From the NCBI GenBank assembly GCA_045588575.1, contig JAZNEJ010000005.1:62001-126000 (forward strand): a DNA stretch of 64,000 nt, in the 5' to 3' direction. Source of the stretch: RGIG5299 sp045588575 (GTDB lineage: Bacteria; Bacillota; Clostridia; Oscillospirales; RGIG5299). The position numbers and the translations under genes are program-made. Shown piece by piece: positions 18,469 to 28,269 of this stretch. Position 1 is the stretch's first letter, and each line of letters opens with the position of its first letter. Under the pieces are notes generated by a model, which searched no databases, was not told the DNA's origin, and was given only the letters and a program-made list of their open reading frames with translations.

Positions 18469-19077
18469 TTATTTTCCGAACAGCTTGTTTAATTCCTCAA
18501 TAATTTTAAATTTAATGCGTGCCGCAGGCTTTTTATTTGCGGCAAGCTCCTTCGAGGAAGAGGAAAGCATATCGTCGGTTACCGAATTTTTAGAAATTGA
18601 GGTTGAAAGACAAATTTGCGGAAAAAGCACGCACCACCAGTTTTGACCTTCGGCAGCGCCTATTTTAATTTTAACCGCGTTATAAACGCCCGAGGGAAAG
18701 GTGATTTCCTCATCGTAGCTTTTGGTGGGGAAATAAGATTTGCAAACCTCAACCGAAACCTTTGCAAGCGAACCGTTTTCCATCAAGGTTTTTTCTGCAA
18801 TCTGTTTAATTAAAGATATGTTTTGCGTTGCAATTTCGGCGCATTCCTCGGCGCTTTTCGCATTTTCAAAAAGGGACGAGGTATTTTCCAAAACGGCATC
18901 TCTCACCTTTAATTTCAAAGCCTGATGCTCAGAACTGTCCGACTCCGCAAGAATGTGAAGTCTTAAAACTTCGTTTTTGAGAGTATCGGCGTCTTTAATA
19001 GCGGCGGCAATCTCAACTCCCGAAATAATAAGAAAAGAAACGAGAAGAAAAAATGTAAAAACTTTAAACGCTTTCAT
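18469..19077 (-). CDS. spoIIR: Stage II sporulation protein R
   Basis: Secreted forespore signal that triggers SpoIIGA to process pro-SigE. It is 202 aa, with an N-terminal signal/anchor (MKAFKVFTFFLLVSFLIISG) and the family motifs RLHILAESDSSEHQALKLKVRDAVL (residues about 38-62) and NWWCVLFPQIC. The ATG at 19077 follows AAAAGGAGG; the longer upstream start is rejected. In B. subtilis it is SigF-dependent. Here GTTTA with a loosely matching -10 lies upstream, too weak to call. Together with spoIIGA and sigE it completes the inter-compartment relay in this window. Confidence 0.95.
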   Translation of the reverse strand: MKAFKVFTFFLLVSFLIISGVEIAAAIKDADTLKNEVLRLHILAESDSSEHQALKLKVRDAVLENTSSLFENAKSAEECAEIATQNISLIKQIAEKTLMENGSLAKVSVEVCKSYFPTKSYDEEITFPSGVYNAVKIKIGAAEGQNWWCVLFPQICLSTSISKNSVTDDMLSSSSKELAANKKPAARIKFKIIEELNKLFGK

Positions 19078-19155
19078 AAAAAGCCTCCTTTTGATTATGA
19101 TTTTTAACAAAAATTCAAAAAAATAAACAAACGAAAGCGGAAATGAATAAAAAAC

Positions 19156-19184
19156 TTGACAACTATTAAAATATAATATATAAT
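19156..19184 (+). promoter_or_regulatory. Consensus SigA promoter of the rimP-nusA-infB operon
   Basis: TTGACA (19156-19161), 17-bp spacer, TATAAT (19179-19184): identical to consensus. The expected +1 is about 19191, leaving a leader of about 66 nt. Confidence 0.9.
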
Positions 19185-19208
19185 AAATGCATATAGACAG
19201 TATGGTAT

Positions 19209-19238
19209 GAGAGAGGTTCGCGCCTCTCTCAAGTTTTT
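19209..19238 (+). terminator. Terminator-like hairpin in the nusA operon leader
   Basis: GAGAGAGG (19209-19216) pairs with CCTCTCTC (19223-19230) around TTCGCG, followed by AAGTTTTT. It lies between promoter and rimP, so it could attenuate the operon. E. coli nusA is known to autoregulate, but no mechanism can be read here. Confidence 0.65.
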
Positions 19239-19256
19239 AAGAAGGCGGTTTTTAAA

Positions 19257-19715
19257 ATGGCTTATAAAATAACCGATAAGCTCGAGCCTTATCTTGCCGA
19301 ATATGCAAAAGAGGTGGGCGTAGAACTGTGGGACGTTGAATTCGTCAAAGAAGGCAGTATGTGGTATTTGCGCGTTTACATTGATAAAGAGGGCGGAATA
19401 GACCTCGAAGATTGCGAACGTTACAGCAGACTTATCGACCCGAAGCTTGACGAACTTGATATGATAGATAAAAGCTATTGCTTAGAGGTTTCGTCGCCCG
19501 GTCTTGAAAGAGTTTTAAAAAGCGTTTCGCAAATGAAAAGATATATCGGCGAAACGGTAACGGTCAAGCTTTTTGAGGCAATAGACGGCAAAAAAACCTT
19601 TAAAGCCGAATTAAAAGATGCCAATGAAGAAGCGGTAACGCTTGTTCTTGACGGCAATGAAATTGAAACCCCGCGCAAAAACGTTGCAAAAATGAATCTT
19701 TACTTTGAATTTTAA
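19257..19715 (+). CDS. rimP: Ribosome maturation factor RimP
   Basis: 152-aa factor for 30S subunit assembly. It has an N-terminal alpha/beta domain (LWDVEFVKEGSMWYLRVYIDKEGGIDLEDCERYSR, residues about 24-58) with the RimP signature, and a C-terminal SH3-like domain (about residues 88-150). It opens the conserved rimP-nusA-ylxR-ylxQ-infB-rbfA cluster behind a consensus promoter. Confidence 0.96.
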   Translation: MAYKITDKLEPYLAEYAKEVGVELWDVEFVKEGSMWYLRVYIDKEGGIDLEDCERYSRLIDPKLDELDMIDKSYCLEVSSPGLERVLKSVSQMKRYIGETVTVKLFEAIDGKKTFKAELKDANEEAVTLVLDGNEIETPRKNVAKMNLYFEF

Positions 19716-19733
19716 ACGGAGGATATAATAAAA

Positions 19734-20789
19734 ATGAACGAAGAATTTTTTGAAGCTTTAAACGCTCTTGAAAAGGAGAAGGGAATTCCGAAAGACTATA
19801 TGCTCGAAAAAATCCGCAATGCAATAGTTGCGGCTGTCAAAAGAGAAAGAGGAATAGTCGGCGAAGATATTCAGGCGGTTTTCGATGAAGAGGCAAGAAA
19901 CGTCCGCTTCTTTATAAGAAAAGAAATCGTAGAAGAGGTTGAAGACCCCATCACCCAAATAAGCCTTGCCGATGCAAAGGCAATAAGCAGAAGAAATAAG
20001 CTCGGCGGTGTTTGCGAAATCAACTTAGAAACCAAGAATTTCGGAAGAATTGCCGCAAAAATAGGTAAAAACGTTATAGTTCAGGGCATAAACGAAGCAC
20101 TCGATACCTCCGTTGTCCGCGAATTTGAAGGCAGAAAAGACGAACTTATGTCGGGCACCGTTCAGAGAATAATTCCCGGTTCTCAGGCTGCAAAAATTGA
20201 GGTTGGCCGCCACGAGCTTACCCTTCCTCTTAAAGAGCAGATTCCCGGCGAAGTCTTAAAAGAAGGCCAGAGAATAAAGTTCTACGTTGTTGAAGTAAGA
20301 GCAGCGGGAACCGAAGAAAAATCAAGAGGCCACGAAATAATAATTTCAAGAACACACCCCGGATTTGTACGCCGTTTATTCGAGCTTGAGGTTCCCGAAA
20401 TTGCAGACGGAACGGTTGAAATAGTTTCCGTTGCAAGAGAAGCAGGCTCAAGAACCAAAGTTGCAATAAGCTCCACCACTCCCGACGTAGACGCTCTCGG
20501 CGCTTGCATCGGTCCCAAGAAAACCAGAATAAGCAATATTTTGGAAGAACTTAACGGTGAGAAAATCGACCTTATCAATTACGACGAAGCCGTTGATAAA
20601 TACGTTGCGGCGGCGCTTTCTCCCGCACAGGTTTTAAAGGTAGACGTAAATGCCGAGTTAAAGAGCTGCAGAGTTGTGGTAGACGATACTCAGCTTTCTC
20701 TTGCAATAGGCAAAGAAGGCCAGAATGCACGTCTTGCCGCAAAGCTCACGGGCTGGAAAGTAGACATAAAGCCCGCTTCGGCTGAGTAA
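19734..20789 (+). CDS. nusA: Transcription termination/antitermination factor NusA
   Basis: Pausing, termination and antitermination factor that binds RNA polymerase. It is 351 aa, the Gram-positive length without the acidic repeats of E. coli. Order: N-terminal polymerase-binding domain (1-125), S1 domain (about 130-200, GTVQRIIPGSQAAKIEVG), then KH1 and KH2 (ACIGPKKTRISNI; LAIGKEGQNARLAAKLTGW). It is next to rimP and may feed back on the leader hairpin upstream. Confidence 0.97.
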   Translation: MNEEFFEALNALEKEKGIPKDYMLEKIRNAIVAAVKRERGIVGEDIQAVFDEEARNVRFFIRKEIVEEVEDPITQISLADAKAISRRNKLGGVCEINLETKNFGRIAAKIGKNVIVQGINEALDTSVVREFEGRKDELMSGTVQRIIPGSQAAKIEVGRHELTLPLKEQIPGEVLKEGQRIKFYVVEVRAAGTEEKSRGHEIIISRTHPGFVRRLFELEVPEIADGTVEIVSVAREAGSRTKVAISSTTPDVDALGACIGPKKTRISNILEELNGEKIDLINYDEAVDKYVAAALSPAQVLKVDVNAELKSCRVVVDDTQLSLAIGKEGQNARLAAKLTGWKVDIKPASAE

Positions 20790-20808
20790 TATTTAAGGAG
20801 CTGATATT

Positions 20809-21075
20809 GTGTCGGCAAAAAAAATACCGCTTAGAAAATGCGTAGGCTGCCGCGAAGGCAAGGCAAAAAAAGAACTCATAAGAATAGTGAGAACTGCCGA
20901 AGGCGAAATTTTGCTTGATAAAAGCGGAAAAGCGCAAGGTCGGGGAGCCTATATTTGTCCCGACGCCGAGTGCTTAAAGAAAGCGGCAAAATCCAAAGCT
21001 TTAGACCGAGCATTTGAAATGAAAGTGCCCGATGAAATTTATTTAAAACTGGAAGAACAGATAAAAGAAGAATAA
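20809..21075 (+). CDS. rnpM: YlxR-family RNA-binding protein (RnpM)
   Basis: 88 aa, DUF448/YlxR. It has the signature PLRKCVGCREGKAKKELIRIVR (residues 6-27) and GRGAYICPDAECLKKA. YlxR of B. subtilis has recently been described as an RNase P modulator, hence the symbol. The start is GTG at 20809 after AAGGAGC. It lies between nusA and ylxQ as usual. Confidence 0.93.
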   Translation: MSAKKIPLRKCVGCREGKAKKELIRIVRTAEGEILLDKSGKAQGRGAYICPDAECLKKAAKSKALDRAFEMKVPDEIYLKLEEQIKEE

Positions 21076-21087
21076 TCGAGGATATTA

Positions 21088-21435
21088 ATGGAACAAAATA
21101 AAACTCTAACGTCGATAGGCCTTTGCAAAAGAGCAGGGAAATTACTTATCGGCAGTGAAAACACGGAGCATTCGGTAAGACGCGGCAAATCGAAGCTTGT
21201 TATCGTTGCATCGGACGTATCTGAAAACACCCGTGATAAATATGAGCGTCTTTCAGAAGAAACAGATAAAACCATAATAATTTTTACCGATATAAAAATG
21301 ACTGAACTTGCATCGGCAGTCGGGCAAAGCGGAATACTCGGTGTAGTTTCCACAGAAGATGCAGGCTTTGCGAAAATGCTTTTGGCAAAGCTTCTTAAAG
21401 ACTCAAATAACGGAGGAAAAAATCATGCCGGTTGA
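21088..21435 (+). CDS. ylxQ: L7Ae-family ribosomal protein YlxQ
   Basis: 115-aa protein of the L7Ae/L30e/S12e/Gadd45 fold, the kink-turn RNA-binding family. Characteristic segments are [23 protein letters not shown] and [16 protein letters not shown]. Its last 11 nt overlap the infB start, consistent with translational coupling. Confidence 0.92.
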   Translation: MEQNKTLTSIGLCKRAGKLLIGSENTEHSVRRGKSKLVIVASDVSENTRDKYERLSEETDKTIIIFTDIKMTELASAVGQSGILGVVSTEDAGFAKMLLAKLLKDSNNGGKNHAG

Positions 21436-23827
21436 AAACAAATACAGAGTCAGCGAACTCGCAAAAGACTTTAATTTAAAGAATAAAGACGTAACGGACA
21501 TACTTGCAAAATATGCTACTGCGCCCAAAAATCATATGACGGCGCTTTCCGAGGATGAGATTTCAATAGTTTTCGATTATCTCACTCAGAAAAACAGCGT
21601 TTCGAGCTTTGAAGAATTTTTCAACGCCGTAAACGCCGAGGCAGACCGTCGCAAAGAAGAAAACGAAAAGGCTTATGAAGCCGCAATGAAGGCACAGGCC
21701 GAGAAGGAAGCTGCCGAGAAAGCGGCAAAAGAGGCGGAAGAAAAGAAAAATCAGGCAAAACCCGAAAACAATAAACCCTCTAACAATCAGCCTGTAAATA
21801 AGCCTCAAAACGTTGAGAAAAAGAAGGAACAGATAAAGGGAGAAACCCATACTATCAGACAACGTGAGGTAAGATATATAGATACCCGCACCTCAAACGT
21901 TGACCTTTCCAAATACGACGAGCGCTTGGAAAATTTCGTTTCCGATAAAACCTTAAATGAATCCAACCAGAAGCAAAAATTAAAGAAACAGAATACCAAA
22001 CAGATTTCGCAGAAGAGCAAGGCAGAGGAAGCCGAAAAAATGCGCAGACTTCTTCTTGAAAAGAAAAAGAAGAAGCTTCAGCACCTCACCCTTCCCGATG
22101 AACTTCAGGTTTGTGAGCTTGCCGCAAGAATGAGCGTAACGAATGCAGAAGTAATTAAAAAGCTTATGCTCATCGGAGTAATGGCATCGGCAAACCAAGT
22201 AATAGATTTCGATACCGCATCGTTAATCGCAGAGGAATTCGGCGCAAAGGTAACGAGAGAAGTAGTTGTAACAATTGAAGATAAGCTTTTCGACGTAACC
22301 GAAGATAAAACCGAAGAACTTACCGAAAGAGCTCCCGTCGTCGTTGTTATGGGCCACGTTGACCACGGCAAAACCTCAATTCTCGATGCAATCCGTAAAA
22401 CCAACGTAACCTCGGGCGAGGCAGGCGGCATTACACAGCATATAGGCGCATACAGCGTAACTGCGCAGGGCAAGGAAATAACCTTCTTGGATACTCCCGG
22501 CCACGCCGCATTTACCGCAATGAGAGCAAGAGGCGCACAGGTAACCGATATTGCCGTAATCGTTGTTGCGGCAGACGACGGCATAATGCCTCAGACCGTT
22601 GAAGCAATCAATCACGCCAAGGCAGCAGGTGTTTCCATTATAGTTGCAATAAATAAAATGGATAAGCCCACCGCAAATCCGGACAAAATAAAGCAAGAGC
22701 TCACCGAGCACGAGCTTATAGTTGAAGACTGGGGCGGCGACGTAATTGCAGTTCCTTGCTCGGCTCATACCGGCATGGGAATAGATAAATTGCTCGAAAA
22801 TATTTTGTTAATAGCAGAACTTAAAGAGCTCAAAGCAAATGCAAACCGCACTGCAAAGGGAACGGTAATTGAAGCCCGTCTTGATAAGGGCAGAGGTCCC
22901 GTTGCAACCGTATTGGTTCAAAACGGAACTCTTAAAAACGGTGATATAATCATTGCAGGCACCGCAGTTGGCAGAGTTAGAGCAATGGTTAACGATAAAG
23001 GCGCAAAGGTAATGGAGGCAGGACCTTCCGTTCCCGTTGAAATCATCGGCTTGGGCGAGGTTCCCATGGCGGGCGACGATTTCTACGTTGTTGCCGATGA
23101 AAGAATGGCAAGAGAGCTTGCCGAGCAGAGAAAGCATAAGGCAAAAGAAAGCCTCACCAATAACGCAAGCAAAATCGTTTCACTTGACGACCTTTTCAGT
23201 CAAATTCAGGAAGGCGAAGTTAAAGAACTTCCCATCATCGTTAAGGCAGACGTTCAGGGCTCGTTTGAAGCGGTTAAGGCATCGCTTGAAAAGCTTTCCA
23301 ATAACGAAGTAAGAGTAAGAGTAATTCACGGCGGCGTTGGCGCCGTAAGCGAATCCGACGTAATGCTTGCATCGGCATCGGGCGCAATAGTAGTAGGCTT
23401 TAACGTAAGACCTGAAGCGGCGGCAACCGCCTTTGCGGCAACCTCAAAGGTTGATATCCGTCTTTACAGAATAATTTACGATTGCCTCGAAGAAATTGAA
23501 GCGGCAATGAAGGGTATGCTTGCTCCCAAGTTTAAGGAAGAAGTAACGGGCCACGCCGAAATAAGACAAACGTTTAAAGTAAGCGGCGTTGGAACGATTG
23601 CCGGCACAATGGTTAAAGACGGCAAAATCAACCGCGCAAGCTCGGTAAGACTTTTAAGAGATAATATCGTTGTATTCGACGGTAAGCTCGCATCGTTAAA
23701 GAGATTTAAAGATGACGTCAAAGAGGTTTCCGAGGGCTACGAGTGCGGTATTGGCTTGGAAAACTTCAACGACCTTAAGGAAGGCGACGTAATCGAAGCT
23801 TATATAATGCAGGAAATAAAGGACTGA
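21425..23827 (+). CDS. infB: Translation initiation factor IF-2
   Basis: 800-aa GTPase that brings initiator tRNA to the 30S subunit. The N-terminal IF2N domain ([20 protein letters not shown]) is followed by a Lys/Glu/Ala-rich linker (residues about 75-200), a second IF2N-like domain, the G domain ([27 protein letters not shown]), and the beta-barrel and C-terminal tRNA-binding domains. The ATG at 21425 follows GGAGG; upstream in-frame starts lie within ylxQ. Confidence 0.97.
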   Translation: MPVENKYRVSELAKDFNLKNKDVTDILAKYATAPKNHMTALSEDEISIVFDYLTQKNSVSSFEEFFNAVNAEADRRKEENEKAYEAAMKAQAEKEAAEKAAKEAEEKKNQAKPENNKPSNNQPVNKPQNVEKKKEQIKGETHTIRQREVRYIDTRTSNVDLSKYDERLENFVSDKTLNESNQKQKLKKQNTKQISQKSKAEEAEKMRRLLLEKKKKKLQHLTLPDELQVCELAARMSVTNAEVIKKLMLIGVMASANQVIDFDTASLIAEEFGAKVTREVVVTIEDKLFDVTEDKTEELTERAPVVVVMGHVDHGKTSILDAIRKTNVTSGEAGGITQHIGAYSVTAQGKEITFLDTPGHAAFTAMRARGAQVTDIAVIVVAADDGIMPQTVEAINHAKAAGVSIIVAINKMDKPTANPDKIKQELTEHELIVEDWGGDVIAVPCSAHTGMGIDKLLENILLIAELKELKANANRTAKGTVIEARLDKGRGPVATVLVQNGTLKNGDIIIAGTAVGRVRAMVNDKGAKVMEAGPSVPVEIIGLGEVPMAGDDFYVVADERMARELAEQRKHKAKESLTNNASKIVSLDDLFSQIQEGEVKELPIIVKADVQGSFEAVKASLEKLSNNEVRVRVIHGGVGAVSESDVMLASASGAIVVGFNVRPEAAATAFAATSKVDIRLYRIIYDCLEEIEAAMKGMLAPKFKEEVTGHAEIRQTFKVSGVGTIAGTMVKDGKINRASSVRLLRDNIVVFDGKLASLKRFKDDVKEVSEGYECGIGLENFNDLKEGDVIEAYIMQEIKD

Positions 23828-23831
23828 TATA

Positions 23832-24212
23832 ATGGGAAGCTACAGACACGAAAGAATAGATGAGGATATAACGAGAGAGTTAACGCTCGTAATAAGAAGG
23901 TTAAAAGACCCTCGAATTCCTCAATTCGTGAGCGTAACCTCGGCGCACGTAACGCCCGACTTGAAATACTGTAAGGCATACGTTGGCATTATGGGCGACG
24001 AAAAGGTTAAAAAAGCGGCAATGGAAGGATTAAAATCCGCAGCGGGATATATTCGCAGAGAAATTGCATCAAAGCTTAATTTAAGAATAACTCCCGAAAT
24101 TTCCTTCGTTGAAGATAATTCGCTTGATTATGCAGTAAAAATAAACAGTATCCTTAAATCCATTGAGGAAAAGGAGAATGAGAAGAATGAAAAAGAGAGA
24201 GAAGAAAAATAA
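23832..24212 (+). CDS. rbfA: Ribosome-binding factor A
   Basis: 126 aa, KH-like fold needed for maturation of the 16S 5' end. Conserved stretches are RHERIDEDITRELTLVIRRLKDPRI and VTSAHVTPDLKYCKAYVGIMG. The highly charged Lys/Glu tail overlaps the nrnA start by 26 nt in another frame. Confidence 0.95.
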   Translation: MGSYRHERIDEDITRELTLVIRRLKDPRIPQFVSVTSAHVTPDLKYCKAYVGIMGDEKVKKAAMEGLKSAAGYIRREIASKLNLRITPEISFVEDNSLDYAVKINSILKSIEEKENEKNEKEREEK

Positions 24213-25215
24213 AGCGGTAAGTCTTAATAAAGCAGCAAGACTTTTAAAGCGCGCTAATAACGTTCTCATATTAACCCATATAAGACCGGATGGCGATACA
24301 TTGGGAAGCGCCTATGCGCTCAAATACGCCTTGGAGTCGATGGGTAAAAGAGTTTGCGTTGCTTGCGGAACGAAAATAACCAAAAAGTTCCTCTTTTTAA
24401 CCGAAACCGAAGACTTAACTCCTAAATTCAAACCCGATTTTGTCGTTACGGTTGACGTTGCAAGCTTGCAGCTTTTAGGAACTATGCAGGCTGAATATGC
24501 AGGAAAAATAAATTTGGCAATCGACCATCATCCCACTAATGCAATGTTTGCTCGCTATAATCTCATTATGGATAAGTGCTCTGCGGCGGGCATTATAATC
24601 TTCAGATTACTTCAAAAAATGAAGGTTGCCTTCACTCAAAAGATGACCGATGCGCTTTATATTGCCATTTCAACCGACACGGGCTGCTTCCGCTATTCAA
24701 ATACCGACCCCGAAACGCTGAGAATTGCGGCGGCTCTTGTTGAAAACGGTGCAAATTCCGAATATTTAAACCAAATTCTTTTCGAATTGGTTTCGCCAAG
24801 CCACGTTGCGCTTCAAGGCCTTGCCCTTAAAACGCTTCACTATTTCGGAAACGGCAAAATTGCAATAATAAGAGTAACGCTCGACCTTATTTCAAAGGCA
24901 AAAGCAACCGACGACGATATAGACAATATTTCGAATATAGCAAGAAATATATCGGGCGTTGAGGTTGGTCTTCTTTTAAGAGAAACTGCGCCGAAGGAGT
25001 ATAAAATTTCGGCTCGTTCAAACGGCGACGTTGACGTTTCTTATATTTGCTCGCTTTTTGGCGGCGGAGGCCACAAAAAAGCATCGGGCTGTATGCTCAA
25101 GGGCGAAATTAACGAAGTTGAAGGCAGACTTGTAACGGCAATTTTAAACAAATACTTCACAGAAGAGGAACAAAATGAAGATGACGGTTTCCGGGGGGAT
25201 AATTCCGGTATATAA
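24187..25215 (+). CDS. nrnA: DHH-family nanoRNase / pAp phosphatase
   Basis: Degrades short RNA oligonucleotides and, in the family, 3'-phosphoadenosine 5'-phosphate. It is about 342 aa. Motifs are HIRPDGDTLGSAYALK (motif I), VDVAS (II), AIDHHPTNAM (DHH, III) and a C-terminal DHHA1 domain ending GGGGHKKASGC. Three in-frame starts (24163 TTG, 24178 and 24187 ATG) cluster behind AAGGAG; 24187 has the best spacing. It overlaps truB by 41 nt. Confidence 0.92.
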   Translation: MKKREKKNKAVSLNKAARLLKRANNVLILTHIRPDGDTLGSAYALKYALESMGKRVCVACGTKITKKFLFLTETEDLTPKFKPDFVVTVDVASLQLLGTMQAEYAGKINLAIDHHPTNAMFARYNLIMDKCSAAGIIIFRLLQKMKVAFTQKMTDALYIAISTDTGCFRYSNTDPETLRIAAALVENGANSEYLNQILFELVSPSHVALQGLALKTLHYFGNGKIAIIRVTLDLISKAKATDDDIDNISNIARNISGVEVGLLLRETAPKEYKISARSNGDVDVSYICSLFGGGGHKKASGCMLKGEINEVEGRLVTAILNKYFTEEEQNEDDGFRGDNSGI

Positions 25216-26080
25216 GCCGTCTGGAATGAGCTCCTCGGCGGTAACTGCAAAAATAAAACGTTTTTTGGGAATAAAGGCGGGCCATTTCGGCACCCTTGAC
25301 CCAATGGCTTCAGGCGTGCTTCCCGTAATGGTGGGGCGCGCCACACGTCTTTCCGAATATCTTTCGGAAAATAAAGAGTATAATGCCGTTTTAAAGCTCG
25401 GCATAAAAACCGAAACCGGTGACGTAACGGGAAAAATAATCGAAACCGCAAAAATTCCGGCGTTAACCGAAGAAAAAATAGAAGCTGCAATTTCAACTTT
25501 TAAAGGCGAAATAATGCAAACACCGCCAATTTATTCGGCGCTTTCGGTTGGAGGAAAAAAGCTTTATAAATATGCGCTTTCCGGCGAAAGCGTTGAAATA
25601 AAAGCGCGTCCCGTTAAAATATACGGCATCAAGCTCAATTTTTATAACGAGGACGAAATAGGCATAACCGTTTCCTGCGGAAAGGGCACCTACATTCGCA
25701 CTCTTTGCGAGGATATTGCAAAAAAACTTGAAACTGTCGGCACAATGAAACAGCTTGAACGAAGCCTTTCGGGCGGGTTTGCCGTTTCGGAAACGGTAAA
25801 ATTAGATGATTTTTTGGCGTGCGATAACCCTTCTGACTATATTGTTTCGCCAGAAAAAATAGCGTCAAACTTTAACAAGGTGTTTTTAGATAAAACCGCC
25901 GTAACCTACTATAAAAACGGCGGCGAAATAAATAAGGAAAGAGTCGAAGGCCTTAAAAAAGGAATAGCTTCGGTTTATTATAAAGATGAATTTTTGGGAA
26001 TAGGAGAGGGACTTCTTAAAGAAAACGGGGAGCTTTCTCTTAAAGGCTTGTGGCAAAATCCAAAGGATGAGGAGGTTTAA
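25175..26080 (+). CDS. truB: tRNA pseudouridine-55 synthase
   Basis: Makes the T-loop pseudouridine 55 of tRNAs. It is 301 aa. The catalytic Asp is D42 in GHFGTLDPMASGVLPV; VYKPSGMSS (12-20) and the KGTYIRTLCEDI segment are further signatures. The start lies 41 nt inside nrnA, preceded by GAGGAAC. It is followed 2 nt later by ribF, the normal partner. Confidence 0.96.
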   Translation: MKMTVSGGIIPVYKPSGMSSSAVTAKIKRFLGIKAGHFGTLDPMASGVLPVMVGRATRLSEYLSENKEYNAVLKLGIKTETGDVTGKIIETAKIPALTEEKIEAAISTFKGEIMQTPPIYSALSVGGKKLYKYALSGESVEIKARPVKIYGIKLNFYNEDEIGITVSCGKGTYIRTLCEDIAKKLETVGTMKQLERSLSGGFAVSETVKLDDFLACDNPSDYIVSPEKIASNFNKVFLDKTAVTYYKNGGEINKERVEGLKKGIASVYYKDEFLGIGEGLLKENGELSLKGLWQNPKDEEV

Positions 26081-26082
26081 AA

Positions 26083-26979
26083 ATGCAAACGGTAATAGCG
26101 CTCGGCACCTTCGACGGTGTTCATTTAGGGCATAAAATGCTTTTCGATAAAGCAAACGAAATTGCGGAAGAATTAAACCTTTCACCGCTTGCCTTTTCCT
26201 TTGGCGATAACCCCGCGAATTTTTTAACACCCTATCATCCCGTTAAAATAATAACTCCCAAAAAAGAAAAATTAAGAAGAATAAAAAACTGTATAAAAAA
26301 CGTTTATATTGCCGATTTCGGTGATTACGCCGAAATGAGCGCAAGAGAATTTTTTCTTTTACTCGTTTATAAATTCAATGCCCGCGCATTTGTTTGCGGA
26401 TTTAACTTCAATTTCGGCAAAAACCGCGAGGGAAACAGCGAAACTCTTAAAGCACTGTGCGACGAATTCGGTTTTCGTTGCGAGGTTGTGGGCGGAGTAA
26501 CCGACGGAGAAACCGTAATTTCTTCAACCAATATAAGAAGACTTATTTCTATGGGAAGGCTTTCAAAAGCAAACAGCCTTCTCACCGAGGAATACGCTAT
26601 ATACGGTAAGGTTGTAAAAGGAAAACGAGTGGGCAGAAAGCTCGGAATTCCAACCCTTAACCAAAAATTAAATCCCATATCGGTTAAATTGCCCTACGGA
26701 GTTTACTTAACAAAGGTAGAGGTAAAAGGAAAAACATATAAAGCCGTAACCAATATCGGCATTTGCCCCACCTTCGGCAACCGAGAAGAAAGGGCAGAAA
26801 GCCATATAATAGAAAAAGGGGCTAAAATTCCCAAAGATTTTGCAGGCTATGCAAGAGTTGTTTTTTATAAAAAGCTTCGCGATGAAGTTCAGTTTGAAAA
26901 TCCCAAACAGCTTAAAGAGCAAATAAAAAGCGATATTTCGGCGTGCCGTGCGTATTTTGCAAAAAATAAGGCAAAATAA
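26083..26979 (+). CDS. ribF: Bifunctional riboflavin kinase / FAD synthetase
   Basis: Makes FMN and then FAD from riboflavin. It is 298 aa. The N-terminal adenylyltransferase domain carries GTFDGVHLGHK and SSTNIRRLI; the C-terminal kinase domain carries GKVVKGKRVGRKLGIPTLN and the TNIGICPTFG loop. GGAGG precedes the ATG. It is the last gene of the translation-related cluster. Confidence 0.96.
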   Translation: MQTVIALGTFDGVHLGHKMLFDKANEIAEELNLSPLAFSFGDNPANFLTPYHPVKIITPKKEKLRRIKNCIKNVYIADFGDYAEMSAREFFLLLVYKFNARAFVCGFNFNFGKNREGNSETLKALCDEFGFRCEVVGGVTDGETVISSTNIRRLISMGRLSKANSLLTEEYAIYGKVVKGKRVGRKLGIPTLNQKLNPISVKLPYGVYLTKVEVKGKTYKAVTNIGICPTFGNREERAESHIIEKGAKIPKDFAGYARVVFYKKLRDEVQFENPKQLKEQIKSDISACRAYFAKNKAK

Positions 26980-26998
26980 ACAAAAAAGGAGAGTGTCT

Positions 26999-28252
26999 AT
27001 GGTTATAAGAAACTATTCCGATAGATTAAGCCTTTATCTCATAACAGATAAGGCTTTCAAATCGAACTTCCTTGCAGTTGACTTATTAATTCCTTTAAAT
27101 AAAGAAACGGTAACGGCAAATGCGCTTTTACCAAACGTGCTTTCAAGAGGCACGAAAAACAGTAACGATTTAAATGCGCTTAACCGCCGTCTTAATTTGC
27201 TTTACGGAGCAACCCTAACGGCTGAAACAACCAAGCAAAGCGATAGCTTGGTTTTAACCTTTACAATGCGGTTTATAAAAGACCGTTTTGCATTTGGAGG
27301 CGAAGAAGTTTCAAAGGGCGCAATGTCGCTCTTTTTCGAGGTTATAAAATCACCTTATCTTATCGACGGTATTTTCAAAAAAGAATACGTTGAAAGCGAA
27401 ATAAATAATTTAAGAGATAGAATTGAAGCGGAAATAAACGATAAACGCCGCTACGTAATTAAAAAATGCATAGAAAAAACCTGTAAAGACGAGCCTTTCG
27501 GCATTTCTGCAAACGGCTATAAGGAAGAGCTTGAAAAAATAACTCCCGAAAGCCTTATAAAAACATGGCAAGAAAATATGAAAACCGCTAAAATATTCGC
27601 CTTCTTTTTTGGCGAGATAAGCGAAAGCCTTCTTTGCGAAAAGCTTATTGAAAGCTTTGATAAAGACGCTGAAATTATTCCCGTAACAACACAGGTAAAA
27701 GTTCCGAGCGGCAAACCCGAGTTTTTCAGAGAAGAGGCTGCAATCACACAGTCAAAGCTTGCAATCGCATTCCGTTCAGGCGCGCTCGACCACTATAACC
27801 GCGGTGAAATAAGCCTTTTTAACGCCATTTACGGCGCAGGCGCAACCAGTAAGCTTTTTAAAAACGTAAGAGAAAAATTAAGCCTTTGCTATTACTGTGT
27901 TTCCCGTGTCTTCATCGCAAAGGGCATAATGTTGGTTGATAGCGGAGTTGAGCTTAAAAATTACGAAAAGGCTTACGAAGAAATATTAACTCAGCTTGAA
28001 GACGTTTCGGAAAAAAGAATAACTGCAGAAGAGGTAGAAGCGGCAAAAAGAAGCGTAAGAAACGGGTATAACAGTATGAAAGACTCGTTTGAGGCTCTTC
28101 ACGACTGGTATTTTTCCTGCTATCGCACCGGCAAAAACGACACTCCCGACGATATGTGCCAAGCCGTGCAGGATGCCGATATAGCAACCGTTTGCGAAAT
28201 TGCATCGCTTTTTAAACCCGAAACGGTTTATTTGCTTGCGCCCGAAAAATAA
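26999..28252 (+). CDS. ymfF: Inactive M16-like peptidase, YmfF type
   Basis: 417 aa, pitrilysin (M16) fold. It lacks the HxxEH zinc site where it would be expected (NVLSRGTKNSNDLNALNRR), so it is probably a non-catalytic partner. Its neighbour keeps the site, matching the B. subtilis YmfF/YmfH pair linked to 5-aminopentanol modification of EF-P. The ATG at 26999 follows AAGGAGAG; an earlier in-frame ATG lies within ribF. A role in EF-P modification is inference from the pair. Confidence 0.85.
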   Translation: MVIRNYSDRLSLYLITDKAFKSNFLAVDLLIPLNKETVTANALLPNVLSRGTKNSNDLNALNRRLNLLYGATLTAETTKQSDSLVLTFTMRFIKDRFAFGGEEVSKGAMSLFFEVIKSPYLIDGIFKKEYVESEINNLRDRIEAEINDKRRYVIKKCIEKTCKDEPFGISANGYKEELEKITPESLIKTWQENMKTAKIFAFFFGEISESLLCEKLIESFDKDAEIIPVTTQVKVPSGKPEFFREEAAITQSKLAIAFRSGALDHYNRGEISLFNAIYGAGATSKLFKNVREKLSLCYYCVSRVFIAKGIMLVDSGVELKNYEKAYEEILTQLEDVSEKRITAEEVEAAKRSVRNGYNSMKDSFEALHDWYFSCYRTGKNDTPDDMCQAVQDADIATVCEIASLFKPETVYLLAPEK

Positions 28253-28269
28253 AAAGGGAGGCATATTAA

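Noticed and set aside
19081..19140. SigF-type promoter for spoIIR (GTTTA and a partial -10).
   Set aside because: Only the -35-like half fits; the -10 lacks GG, so the match is too weak to list.
23832..25215. Overlaps between rbfA, nrnA and truB as possible frameshifts or fusions.
   Set aside because: Each protein is complete with its own start and domain ends; the overlaps of 26 and 41 nt are consistent with translational coupling.
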